Shown here in pieces: positions 42,220 through 50,703 of a stretch of 64,000 bases of DNA. Numbering within the stretch: the first letter of the stretch is position 1; each line of letters starts with the position of its first letter. The stretch covers positions 558,001 to 622,000 of the forward strand of contig JBDVXK010000012.1 in assembly GCA_039964455.1 (NCBI GenBank). The letters are read 5' to 3'. The position numbers and the translations under genes are program-made. The stretch comes from CALJFL01 sp039964455. GTDB taxonomy: Bacteria; Pseudomonadota; Gammaproteobacteria; Pseudomonadales; Halieaceae. A model generated the notes under the pieces. That model was not told the DNA's origin and made no database searches. It was given only the letters and a program-made list of their open reading frames with translations.

Positions 42220-42870
42220 ATGTCCACGCGCTTCAAAATCTGGCTGCTGCCCACCCTGCTATACGCGGCCTTTTTCTACTGGTACACCGACTTCGGCGGC
42301 CCCTTGACTGACACTGAAGTCGATCAATTCGTAGCCACAATGCAAACCAACGGCAGCGACACTGAGGTAATAGCCTTTATTGAAAAGTTTGCCCGACAAG
42401 ACAGCGGACGCCAGTTCCTGATGGTGAACAATATTGATATGAACGAGAACCCACCCGATGTCGAGGGCGCCGAGCCCGGCGAAAGCGCTTCCGACCTCAT
42501 GGGGCGCTACATGGAACATATGATTCCAGCGCTATTAGTCCGGGCCTGCCACCCTGCACTGATGGGCGCTGCCGTCTACCCCACTATGGATCTGGTCGGC
42601 ATTGAGGGGGCTGAAAACTGGGACCAGGGCGCATTGTTTCGCTATCGCAGCAGACGCGCCTTCCTTGAAATCGTGACCAATCCCGCGTTCAACGGGAAGC
42701 ATCATTTCAAAACTGCGGCGCTGGAAAAAACCATCGCCTACCCGATTGAAACTAACCTGTATCTCGGCGACCCCAGGCTAATACTTGGCCTTATTCTACT
42801 GGCGGTGACCGCACTGATCGATAACCTCAGGATTTCCATGGACCGGGGACAGACCACCGTTAAACATTGA
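42220..42870 (+). CDS. Hypothetical protein with two terminal membrane helices and a DUF1330-like middle
   Basis: This 216-residue protein has an AAAGGAA ribosome binding site. Hydrophobic segments lie near residues 5-22 and 184-200. The middle part, FLMVNNIDMNE ... LFRYRSRRAFLEIVTNPAFNGKHHFKTAALEKTIAYPIE, has the strand-helix pattern of small dimeric alpha-beta barrel proteins (DUF1330/EthD-like), where that segment describes 'R-Y-R-S-R-R ... H-x-x-K-x-A-A-x-E'. It is transcribed divergently from the GST operon and is convergent with the serine hydrolase gene, 14 bases apart. The reaction is unknown. Confidence 0.65.
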   Translation: MSTRFKIWLLPTLLYAAFFYWYTDFGGPLTDTEVDQFVATMQTNGSDTEVIAFIEKFARQDSGRQFLMVNNIDMNENPPDVEGAEPGESASDLMGRYMEHMIPALLVRACHPALMGAAVYPTMDLVGIEGAENWDQGALFRYRSRRAFLEIVTNPAFNGKHHFKTAALEKTIAYPIETNLYLGDPRLILGLILLAVTALIDNLRISMDRGQTTVKH

Positions 42871-42884
42871 CGCCTGCCCGCTAT

Positions 42885-44171
42885 TTACTCAACACCTGCG
42901 TTCAGGCGGCCCACACAGCGCAAAACCTCTGCCTGATAGCACTTGCCCCGCTCGTTCAGTAAATCCAGATAGTGTAATGACGTGGGCACAAAGGCGAAAC
43001 TGATGTCCTGCTGCGGGTGCCACTGAAAGATCGAACCACCAAAACCCATCCAGCCATAGAACCCCTCACGCCCCTGATTAAAGGCCCGCTCGAGTCGGGG
43101 ACTCCCGGGGCCGCAGGGTTGAAAGCAATCCACCCCTCCCTGGGTGAAACGAGTGGGCATCAATGTTCCCATCATCGCCTCCAAGGGTTTAGCGTGCAGC
43201 GCCTGCCAAGCGTTCTCGGAGAGAAACTCCCGGCCTTCAAGTTTACCGCCGGCTGACATCATGGCACCAAGTCTGGCTAGACCGCGGGCAGAACAAGTAG
43301 CGTTGGCGGAAGAGGTCTCTCCCTTGCCGAAATCGTGGGCATTGAAATAGTCCAGGCCGGTCATTTCGCGAAATGCCGGCGGCGGCCTGGACTTGCGTCC
43401 TCCTTTGATCATGGCGGGAATTATCTTGCCAATACGGGCAACTAGCTGGAACACATTGTGCAGTACCCGTCTGCCCAGGGCGCGCGGCAGCATGCTTTGC
43501 CACAACTGGTAACCGAAGCCCAGCGGCTTCACCGGGAACATGCGCTGTCGCTCCTGTTCCTGCACACCCACCACGACATCCGCACCCAATGGGCCAGTGA
43601 TCTCCTGCCGTAAAAATTCACCAATGGTACGACCTTCGGGATCAACCCGACGAAACAACTCGTTGACGACCCAGCCCCGTGTAATGGCATGGTATTCGCG
43701 CTTGCCGCCCGAACTGTAGCTCAGCCCATGCTGTTCGATCACCTGGCCTACCGCATTTTTTTTGATGTTTTCTGTGAATAAATCCTCGGCATCAAGAGAC
43801 GTGTCGAAATTCGCCAGGCCAGCTTCGTGACGCATCAGGTCAGCAACGGTCACTCCCTCCTTGCCCTTGGCACCGAATTCCGGCCAATATTGGGTGATCC
43901 TCGCGTCGTAATCGACAAGCCCCTGGCTGACCAAAGCACCGATAGCAATGGCCTCCAGGCTTTTGCCACTACTGAAGATATTAACCAGGGAATCTCCCGA
44001 GAAGGACTCATTCCCGGGAGTTGATGCCCATAGGTCTACTACTTTTTCACCGCGGTGGTACACACAGAGCTGGGCGTTCTCCTCTGCCAACGTGCGCATT
44101 TGCTGTGTAAAAAGCACCTTAAGCGATTCGAACCCAGGCGCCACATCGCCCTGTACTTGAATATCATTCAT
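42885..44171 (-). CDS. Beta-lactamase-fold serine hydrolase (EstB-like esterase)
   Basis: This 428-residue protein has the S-x-x-K motif SSGK (67-70) in IFSSGKSLEAIAIG, the Tyr box in KREYHAITRGWVVNELFRR and a C-terminal GFGGSIFQWHP near the KTG-equivalent strand. This is the pattern of class C-type carboxylesterases such as EstB; no signal peptide is present, so it acts in the cytoplasm. It would hydrolyse an ester or lactone, which fits a pathway with Baeyer-Villiger chemistry. It is transcribed alone, 93 bases after the DUF3581 gene. Confidence 0.85.
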   Translation of the reverse strand: MNDIQVQGDVAPGFESLKVLFTQQMRTLAEENAQLCVYHRGEKVVDLWASTPGNESFSGDSLVNIFSSGKSLEAIAIGALVSQGLVDYDARITQYWPEFGAKGKEGVTVADLMRHEAGLANFDTSLDAEDLFTENIKKNAVGQVIEQHGLSYSSGGKREYHAITRGWVVNELFRRVDPEGRTIGEFLRQEITGPLGADVVVGVQEQERQRMFPVKPLGFGYQLWQSMLPRALGRRVLHNVFQLVARIGKIIPAMIKGGRKSRPPPAFREMTGLDYFNAHDFGKGETSSANATCSARGLARLGAMMSAGGKLEGREFLSENAWQALHAKPLEAMMGTLMPTRFTQGGVDCFQPCGPGSPRLERAFNQGREGFYGWMGFGGSIFQWHPQQDISFAFVPTSLHYLDLLNERGKCYQAEVLRCVGRLNAGVE

Positions 44172-44264
44172 CAGGATCTGACTCTATTGCTATACACGTA
44201 TACGGCCGGGAACACAGACAGTGTCCGATCTGTACATACGTGACCGTTAACCGACACTCCGGAA

Positions 44265-44972
44265 TCAGTTGGTGTAACCCTGTTTTCGTGCATCGTACAG
44301 GTCACACATGCCTTGCATGGCCGGCTCTTCGTATTCCCTGAGCCCGCTGAGAACCAGCTTCTTCAGGCCAGTGCCTACGGGGCGGCCGGCGTCGGTGATA
44401 TTGAAATGTAATTCGACATCTCCACGTTTTCCCGACACCTGAAGACTGGCTTCAGCCAATTCCAGTTCCGGGTTACTGAAGTTCAGGTGCTCCAACTTGA
44501 AAGACATCCCCTCGTAAATTACCAGTGGTCGGGCAGGATTAATCATCACGTTTTGTTCAGCCATCAGGGGAACAAGAATTCCTGGAAAGTTGTGGCCGGA
44601 AAATACAACGTAATTACGAACCAGGGACTCTAGCAGCAGCGGGCTCCGGCTGACTTCACCTGAGCGCTCGACATTCAGGAACTCTTTACCTTTGTCATTT
44701 ACGATCTCCAGCTTTGTAGCGTCAGTGTCCGGGAAAGCCAGCGGCGTTTCGGCACCAACCATTCCCTTGAAGCTGAAGGACATACTCTGGCTGATACCGT
44801 AGTTGGCAAGAACCAGCGCAAACAACAAATCGCCGGGGACACAGAAGCGCCTCGAGTCGGGATCATGAATAGGGTTAAAGTCATCAGAAACCCCCTTGGC
44901 GAACTCACTGGCCTGATCGGCAGTGATTTGTATAAAACCATTTTCCTTGCTGTGGAACGAATCGAGAAACAT
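44265..44972 (-). CDS. DUF3581 family protein
   Basis: This 235-residue protein begins MFLDSFHSKENGFIQITADQASEFAKGVSDDFNPIHDPDSRRFCVPGDLLFALVLANYG, characteristic of DUF3581. The N-P-I-H-D and V-P-G-D-L-L-F segments resemble MaoC/hot-dog hydratase and thioesterase motifs, so binding of an acyl thioester is likely. The family is nearly confined to gammaproteobacteria and its function is not established. It is preceded by a REP-like palindrome and looks monocistronic. Confidence 0.85.
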   Translation of the reverse strand: MFLDSFHSKENGFIQITADQASEFAKGVSDDFNPIHDPDSRRFCVPGDLLFALVLANYGISQSMSFSFKGMVGAETPLAFPDTDATKLEIVNDKGKEFLNVERSGEVSRSPLLLESLVRNYVVFSGHNFPGILVPLMAEQNVMINPARPLVIYEGMSFKLEHLNFSNPELELAEASLQVSGKRGDVELHFNITDAGRPVGTGLKKLVLSGLREYEEPAMQGMCDLYDARKQGYTN

Positions 44973-45031
44973 AAAACCCTGTGACCATTATCGCTGCAGA
45001 CACGAGGCGCGCATTGTATCACCGTGAAACC

Positions 45032-45078
45032 GGGGAAAGACCACGTTTTTTTTCATTCCTGAATCGTGGACTGTCCCC
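45032..45078. repeat. REP-like palindrome (GGGGAAAGACCACG type)
   Basis: GGGGAAAGACCACG (45032-45045) pairs with CGTGGACTGTCCCC (45065-45078) at 12 of 14 positions, with a 19-base loop containing a T-run. It is similar in style to the palindrome at 27311-27351 and lies just after the sulfatase stop, so it may end that transcript. Confidence 0.55.
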
Positions 45079-45082
45079 AGCT

Positions 45083-46759
45083 TTAGTTAGGGGTGTAGAC
45101 GTACTCGTCGCCCTCGACAAACTTTTCGGCCAGGGTTTTGTCGACCATTACCGGCATTTGCGTCACGGACTCGTATAGTGGACCACGAGAACCGGCCCGG
45201 TGTGCCGCAAGCAAGGCCTCCAGTTCATTCAGCTTTTCCGGGTGGCTAGCCGCCAGGTTACTCTGCTCGGTGGGGTCCTCCGCCAGGTTATACAGCCATT
45301 TCTGCATACCGTCGGTGGGGCGATCATTGACCTGCAGTTTCCAGTCGCCATGGCGCACCACCTGGTAGTGACCGTTCTGCCAGAACAGGGTTTCGCGATT
45401 CCAGTTGTCGGCCCCCTCCCCTGTCGCCAGCGGCAACAGATCCACACCGTCGATGGCTATGCTTTCAGATTGCGGCGCTCCAGCGGCGGACGCCAGAGTA
45501 GGCATCATGTCGATGTGCGCGACAGGCGTATCCACCGATGTACCGGCAGCAATTCTGGCCGGCCACTTCACAAACATCGGTACACGCAGACCACCTTCAA
45601 ACATGGTAATTTTCCAGCCGCGAAACGGACTGTTCACGTCAGGGATGCCAATATAACCGGCACCGCCATTGTCGCTGGTGAATACCACCACCGTATTGTC
45701 GGCGATGCCCTCGGCTTCCAGGGTATCGAGAATACGGCTGACGCTGCGATCAACCGCGCGAATCATACCTGCGTAAACTCTTTTACGGTGGGGTTTTATT
45801 TCGCCCAGCGCGTCATAGTCCTCGCGGGTCGCCTGCAAGGGTGTGTGGGGGCCCCAGTGGGCAAGATAGAGAAAGAAGGGGCGGTTCTTGTTGGCCTTGA
45901 TTACCTTGATGGACTCATCTGTCCAGTAATCGGTGAGGTAGCCGCCAGGTTTGAATTTATTAGCATCGCCAGAGTTATAGCTAGCTGAAAACCCCATGCC
46001 CGCCCAGAGAAATTTATCTATGGGGTCAAAAGAGAGTTTGGCGTTAACCACATTGGGGTCGTCCTCCGGCAAATACAAACCGCTTTGCATCAGAAGGCTA
46101 TCATCAAAGCCCTGCTCGTGGGGCGCCATTCCGTTTTTGCGACCCAGGTGCCATTTGCCTATGTGGGCAGTGTAATAACCTGCCGCGCTGAGTGTTTCGG
46201 CGATGGTCACTTCAGAAGCTGGCAGACCCTTTAGTTCATAGGGCGGCTGACTTTCCTCCAGTGCCTCATCATAAACACTTGGAGGTAAACCGCTATCCAT
46301 ACTTGAGGCAACGACACCGACTATTTTCGCCATGCCTGCGGGCGTTGGGGTAAATTCAAAGCCGGTACGCGTAGGATACCGTCCGGTCATCATCATTGCC
46401 CTTGACGGCGCGCAGGTGCTGGCACCGGAATAAGATTGAGTGAACACCGCGCCTTCTGCAGCCAGTCGGTCAATGCCGGGCGTCTGCATGCCACCCACGC
46501 CTCCGCCGAAAGTGGAGATATCGTTATAGCCGAGGTCATCGGCCACGATAAGAATGATATTGGGCGGCCGCTCACCGCTTGCTGCAGTCGCTTCAGCAGG
46601 CCCCTGCTGCCACGGGACTTCCCGGGTGGGAGCAACATCGGCATACCTCTGGCTCGACTGGTATTTGGCCAGTGCAAGTATGATGTCGGCACGCTTGGAC
46701 CAGACGATAACGCCACCAACCAAAACGACAATCAATAAAGTGAGAAGGAATTTTTTCAT
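45083..46759 (-). CDS. Membrane-anchored formylglycine sulfatase (CAPSR type), paralogue
   Basis: This gene encodes 558 residues from the ATG at 46759, which overlaps the DUF1330 stop in ATGA; an ATG at 46780 would extend it by seven residues. Residues 3-20 form an N-terminal anchor. IVADDLGYND (metal Asp pair), Cys116 in CAPSR, HIGKWHLG and FTSDNGGAGY are all present. Its insert FEFTPTPAGM and whole layout match the sulfatase at 3812-5467. It is translationally coupled to the DUF1330 protein, a pairing not seen with the other copy. Confidence 0.92.
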   Translation of the reverse strand: MKKFLLTLLIVVLVGGVIVWSKRADIILALAKYQSSQRYADVAPTREVPWQQGPAEATAASGERPPNIILIVADDLGYNDISTFGGGVGGMQTPGIDRLAAEGAVFTQSYSGASTCAPSRAMMMTGRYPTRTGFEFTPTPAGMAKIVGVVASSMDSGLPPSVYDEALEESQPPYELKGLPASEVTIAETLSAAGYYTAHIGKWHLGRKNGMAPHEQGFDDSLLMQSGLYLPEDDPNVVNAKLSFDPIDKFLWAGMGFSASYNSGDANKFKPGGYLTDYWTDESIKVIKANKNRPFFLYLAHWGPHTPLQATREDYDALGEIKPHRKRVYAGMIRAVDRSVSRILDTLEAEGIADNTVVVFTSDNGGAGYIGIPDVNSPFRGWKITMFEGGLRVPMFVKWPARIAAGTSVDTPVAHIDMMPTLASAAGAPQSESIAIDGVDLLPLATGEGADNWNRETLFWQNGHYQVVRHGDWKLQVNDRPTDGMQKWLYNLAEDPTEQSNLAASHPEKLNELEALLAAHRAGSRGPLYESVTQMPVMVDKTLAEKFVEGDEYVYTPN

Positions 46760-47193
46760 TGGGACACACCCTCCAGCCACTGGCCTTTAAAGCCTATCGT
46801 TTCGATATTGAGTTGTCCCGCCAATCCGGCGCTGCGGTGAACCGAAATTTCCTGCATCTCAGGTGACTGCATCACCTCGAACATCACCCGGCGCGAGGGC
46901 CATACCGCTAGCCCAACCACGTCCCACAACTCCTCTACCTCACCAAGCATGAGGCGCTCCACGTCACCCTCGAAACCAATGCCACCGCCGATGCCCTGTA
47001 ACAATTTCTTTACGCCAGCTTCATATATCTCGTAAGCCTCACGCCCGGTAAGCTTGGTTTCGCGGCCATCCTCGTACTCTGCCTTTGCTTTGAATTTTAT
47101 CAAGTTAACCATGCAGATGGGGCCCTCGGCATCAGGCGCCAGAAAGCCCTGTATCTGCTCTTTGTTGGGGTACACTTTGTTGACGACTTCCAT
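46756..47193 (-). CDS. DUF1330-like small protein
   Basis: This 145-residue protein reads VYPNKEQIQGFLAPDAEGPICMVNLIKFKAKAEY early and LAVWPSRRVMFEVMQSPEMQEISVHRSAGLAG late, the ferredoxin-like dimeric barrel pattern of DUF1330. No catalytic residue is assigned in the family. Its stop overlaps the sulfatase ATG by four bases (ATGA), so the two proteins are made in a fixed ratio. The upstream gap of 77 bases contains GGCCAC and GTGGCC as a small inverted repeat. Confidence 0.8.
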   Translation of the reverse strand: MEVVNKVYPNKEQIQGFLAPDAEGPICMVNLIKFKAKAEYEDGRETKLTGREAYEIYEAGVKKLLQGIGGGIGFEGDVERLMLGEVEELWDVVGLAVWPSRRVMFEVMQSPEMQEISVHRSAGLAGQLNIETIGFKGQWLEGVSQ

Positions 47194-47270
47194 CGATATT
47201 CCCTCTACTCACGCTCGCATTTATCTCGGACAGGCCACACTTTACTCACCGTGGCCCGTTGTCAATTTAC

Positions 47271-48704
47271 CTAAACAACATTGCTCTTTTCATAGCGCTG
47301 CAAAATCTCGCGCAGGGTGCGACTGATCCTTGTCTGCAAACGAATCATTTCCAGTTTTGGCCAGGTACAGCGCTCGCCCGAGGCGATCAGTTTGATCACC
47401 TGCTTCTCTCCTGGGAAGCCGAGCAAATTCTTGGGATTGATCAGGCGATAGTCCGGCAGGATATTAATATCCCCCACGTAGTCCTGGTTGATGATCGAGC
47501 GCATCAGGCTGGTGGCTTGGGTGATCGCTCCATTTTTCTTGTCCGCCCGGTCGAGAATCAATGTGACCGCATTGAACCATTCGCGGGTGGCGCGACGACT
47601 CGCGTTCTGTAGCAGCCCCAGCGATGTTTGTTTGCGGTGCCCGTCAGTCACAAAGGGCAGCACATGGGGATTAGTCTGGCTGACGATATAATGATTAACC
47701 CCATATAGACGCGCCAATCGTTTGGCGGGCATGTCGTCACTGACCGAACCATCTACCCAACGACGTGACGGCAGGTAGCTCTTGATCTGTCCGTCGTCGT
47801 CTAATGCCTGCAGGGTTACCGGCGGGAAGATACCCGGCACGGCGGCTGAGGCTATCACAGCACTACGCATCAACACGGTGGGCGAGGTGGTGGCATTAAG
47901 CAAGCGGGATGTCTGGTGCGTTTCCGCGGGGGCGATAGAAACATTCATCGCCCTACCGGTTTTTTCAAACGCCTTCTGGAAAGTCATGTCATCGGGCAGA
48001 TACTGCTTCAGGCTCTCCTCTATATCGGCCTGATCGGTAGTTCCCGAGCGTTTGGATGCCTCAGGCATTCTTTCCAGAAAAACCTCGGGCTCCATTATTT
48101 CGCGCAGCTCGTCATCCGTGTGGCTGCAGACAATACTCCCGACGATGGAGCCACCACTGGATCCCGACATAACAGTGGGCAGCAGGTCTGCCTCATGCAG
48201 CGCTCGCGCAACGCCCATATGAAAATACAGCAGCGAACCGGAGCCGCTCATCATAAATGCGCTATGGCCGAAGCAATGACTGGCCCGACGGAAGAAATCG
48301 AGTTTTTCTTCCGGACTGATATCGCCAGTATCTTCGCCGGCCAAGTGATCCAGGGTATGGACTATTTCCTCGATGTAATCCTCTATCAGGATCTTGGTGC
48401 CGGAAAGTGCATGACCATACAGGCCCGCCCTACCCATACCTCCCATGTTGCCGTGTATGCCCTCGTTCAGGGTATACAACAGCCCGCGATGGTCGTGCCG
48501 GGCATGCAGGCTGCGCAGGCGATCGAGACGTGTTCGGATGGAGACGTAATCGTATTGTTGGCTTTGGTCTCGCTGCCGCCAGCGATCCAGGCCCTTACGC
48601 TTGTCATAGGCCTCGGCGGCATCACGCCACTCATGATAGTTCTGCGCACCTTTCAGTGCGCGCTTGACCTGTAACCGCGTCGCTATACCCATGTGCCCCA
48701 TCAA
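47271..48704 (-). CDS. Patatin-like phospholipase with N-terminal DUF3336 domain
   Basis: This 477-residue protein has an N-terminal helical domain (about 1-140, with YHEWRDAAEAYDKRKGLDRW and LHARHDHRGLLYTLNEGIHGNMGG) as in DUF3336 lipases. The patatin domain carries GSSGGS with Ser183 as nucleophile, preceded by the Gly-rich oxyanion segment MSGSGSLLYFHMGVARAL, and RRWVDGSVSDD with the catalytic Asp. It should hydrolyse acylglycerols or phospholipids. It begins directly after the 233-aa exported protein's stop, so the two are co-transcribed. Confidence 0.9.
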   Translation of the reverse strand: MMGHMGIATRLQVKRALKGAQNYHEWRDAAEAYDKRKGLDRWRQRDQSQQYDYVSIRTRLDRLRSLHARHDHRGLLYTLNEGIHGNMGGMGRAGLYGHALSGTKILIEDYIEEIVHTLDHLAGEDTGDISPEEKLDFFRRASHCFGHSAFMMSGSGSLLYFHMGVARALHEADLLPTVMSGSSGGSIVGSIVCSHTDDELREIMEPEVFLERMPEASKRSGTTDQADIEESLKQYLPDDMTFQKAFEKTGRAMNVSIAPAETHQTSRLLNATTSPTVLMRSAVIASAAVPGIFPPVTLQALDDDGQIKSYLPSRRWVDGSVSDDMPAKRLARLYGVNHYIVSQTNPHVLPFVTDGHRKQTSLGLLQNASRRATREWFNAVTLILDRADKKNGAITQATSLMRSIINQDYVGDINILPDYRLINPKNLLGFPGEKQVIKLIASGERCTWPKLEMIRLQTRISRTLREILQRYEKSNVV

Positions 48705-49406
48705 CTATCCTTCGTTGCTGAAAAATGCCATACGCTTGCCCCTCGGGCTGGGTACTTTGTGCCCGTCGGGCAGGCTGCAGATCCTGTCCATATGAGTGGT
48801 GCTGCCGTCCGCATACTCCCACACCAGTTGTTTGCCATCCATATAGCGTTTAACCACTACTGGGCCCCAACCAAAAGGGTGAAAATCCAGCACCTCATCA
48901 TTCCAAATCATGCTGGCTGAGGAGCGCATGCAGTACTCGCTGTCGCCGATAGTGAACAGCACCGAACCCTCGGTATCGTCAGTATTGAGACCCGCCGTAC
49001 TGTTGGGGCCATAGTCGTGAATAACCCCACTGGTAGTCACTACTACGCGACTGCCGCACTGCTCCACACGTTCCACGTGTCCCACATGGCCACCCTCTAC
49101 CCCTATCCACAGGCCCCGAATATCGTCCGCGCCTTCTTCTAACGGCTCGGTGCACTGGGCCAGAATCGGCAGGGGGAAATGCGAGTAACCACAGCCCGGG
49201 GTATTGCCCTTGGGAATATCGGCGGCCAGCTTGCCGCTGTGGTCAAGCTCTGGCAGATCACAGTAATTGATGGTACTGCCATCACCCGCCAGGGTGGCGG
49301 GGTCCGTGGTCAGTGGTGGCCGTGCAGAAAAGAATCCCAGCCAGAACAGAAACAAAAATAGACCAAGCGGTGCTACGACAAGGGCGACAAGTATTTTTTT
49401 GATCAT
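48705..49406 (-). CDS. Membrane-anchored hypothetical protein
   Basis: This 233-residue protein has an N-terminal helix (residues 4-27). The periplasmic part has six or more Cys (YCDLPE, GCGYSH, AQCTEP, EQCGSR, YCMRS, RICSLP), which suggests disulfide bonds. Toward the end, HPFGWGPVVVKRYMDGKQLVWEYADGSTTHMDRIC is the most ordered stretch. I do not recognise the family. It is co-transcribed with the patatin-like lipase and may assist it in the envelope. Confidence 0.65.
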   Translation of the reverse strand: MIKKILVALVVAPLGLFLFLFWLGFFSARPPLTTDPATLAGDGSTINYCDLPELDHSGKLAADIPKGNTPGCGYSHFPLPILAQCTEPLEEGADDIRGLWIGVEGGHVGHVERVEQCGSRVVVTTSGVIHDYGPNSTAGLNTDDTEGSVLFTIGDSEYCMRSSASMIWNDEVLDFHPFGWGPVVVKRYMDGKQLVWEYADGSTTHMDRICSLPDGHKVPSPRGKRMAFFSNEG

Positions 49407-49422
49407 AGGGCCAGAGTATCTC

Positions 49423-49494
49423 CTAGACTATTCTTTGTGGATTCGCAGACATGGCCACCACGTGAAGATCACCCTCTTTGGTGTAATCAATCAT
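49423..49494 (-). pseudogene. 23-codon ORF, possible crotonase N-terminal remnant
   Basis: An ATG at 49494 follows AGGAG by eight bases, a strong ribosome binding site, and opens MIDYTKEGDLHVVAMSANPQ before stopping at 49423. The beginning looks like the first strands of an enoyl-CoA hydratase (I-D-Y-x-x-x-G-D-x-x-V-V). It fills the gap between a two-subunit acyl-CoA dehydrogenase operon and the next gene. It may be a relic or a short leader peptide. Confidence 0.35.
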
Positions 49495-49517
49495 TGTACA
49501 AACTCCTGCGGAGAGAT

Positions 49518-50681
49518 TTAGGCGGCGGCAACAGCCGCTGGTTCTTCTTCGTCTGCGTTCACTAACGCCGAGAAGCATTGCTGTTGATAGTCGGCATCAC
49601 CAAACAGGATGTTGGCGATCATCAGGCGTTTGACGTAGGCACCCACCGAGAGCTCCTCGGTCATACCCATGCCGCCGTGCATTTGGATGCCCTCACCACC
49701 TATCTTGCGGCCAGCTCGGCCCACCATGACTTTCAGCGCCAGCAGGCTGCGCTGGGCGTCCTCATCCCCGGCATCCAGTGCGCATACCGCACGGTATAGC
49801 AGCGACTTGGTGTTCTCACAGGCGGCGAACATATCCACCATGCGATGTTGCAGGGCCTGGAAGGAACCGATATGGGTGCCGAACTGCTTACGGGTTTTCA
49901 GGTATTCCAGAGTCTGGGTATTGAGAGCTTCCATAGCACCCAACGCGTCCGCAGCAACAGCAAGTATCGCCTGGTCCAGCACGGGACTCATCAGCGCGTA
50001 ACCTTCACCCGGTCCGCCAATAGCTGCTTCGGCAGTCACGTTTTCCAGCGTAATATTGGCCGCTTCGCGCCCGTCGGTCATGCGATAAGTCGTGGTGGTC
50101 ACGCCCTCTGCGAACGCATCCACCAGGAACAGGCTCAGCCCGTTCTCATCTGACTGCTCACCGGAACTACGCGCTAGCACAATCAGCTTCTGCGCGGCGC
50201 CGCCGTTGAGTACGACCGTTTTCTCACCGTTGAGCACCCAGCTCACCCCATGCTGCCGGGCGCGAGTTTTGACATCGGTGATCGCATAGCGGCTTTGGCG
50301 CTCGGAAAAGGCAAAAGCACCCTGCAGTTCACCGGTAACGATCTGCGGAATAAGGTCGTTCTTCAATTCCTCGCTGGCACCGGCCTGCAACAGCCCACCA
50401 AACAAGACTACTGTCGGCAGGAACGGCTCCGCCACCAGGCCGCGGCCAAACTCCTGCATGATCACCATGGTATCTACCGGGCCGCCGCCGAAACCGCCGT
50501 ACTCCTCGGCAAAGGGAATGGACAGCCAGCCCAGTTCCGCAAATTGCTGCCAGTTGTCCGCACTGAAACCGTGCTGCAGCGCAACCGTCGCATTGCGCTG
50601 GTCAAAGGCGTAGGTGTCCTGGACGAAGCGCGCTACGCTGTCCTGGATCATGGTCTGTTCTTCGGAAAGATTAAAATTCAT
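49518..50681 (-). CDS. Acyl-CoA dehydrogenase, small-subunit type
   Basis: This 387-residue protein reads MNFNLSEEQTMIQDSVARFVQDTY, then EYGGFGGGPVDTMVIMQEFGRGLVAEP, FAFSERQSRYAITDVKT, KTRKQFGTHIGSFQALQHRMVDM and IQMHGGMGMTEELSVGAYVKRLM. This is the layout of the small subunit (PimD/ChsE-like) of alpha2beta2 acyl-CoA dehydrogenases, which act on dicarboxylic or steroid side-chain CoAs. The partner large subunit is encoded 22 bases upstream. The tail is a low-complexity ADEEEPAAVAAA. Confidence 0.88.
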   Translation of the reverse strand: MNFNLSEEQTMIQDSVARFVQDTYAFDQRNATVALQHGFSADNWQQFAELGWLSIPFAEEYGGFGGGPVDTMVIMQEFGRGLVAEPFLPTVVLFGGLLQAGASEELKNDLIPQIVTGELQGAFAFSERQSRYAITDVKTRARQHGVSWVLNGEKTVVLNGGAAQKLIVLARSSGEQSDENGLSLFLVDAFAEGVTTTTYRMTDGREAANITLENVTAEAAIGGPGEGYALMSPVLDQAILAVAADALGAMEALNTQTLEYLKTRKQFGTHIGSFQALQHRMVDMFAACENTKSLLYRAVCALDAGDEDAQRSLLALKVMVGRAGRKIGGEGIQMHGGMGMTEELSVGAYVKRLMIANILFGDADYQQQCFSALVNADEEEPAAVAAA

Positions 50682-50703
50682 TGCATTTCTCCTTGCGTTC
50701 TAC

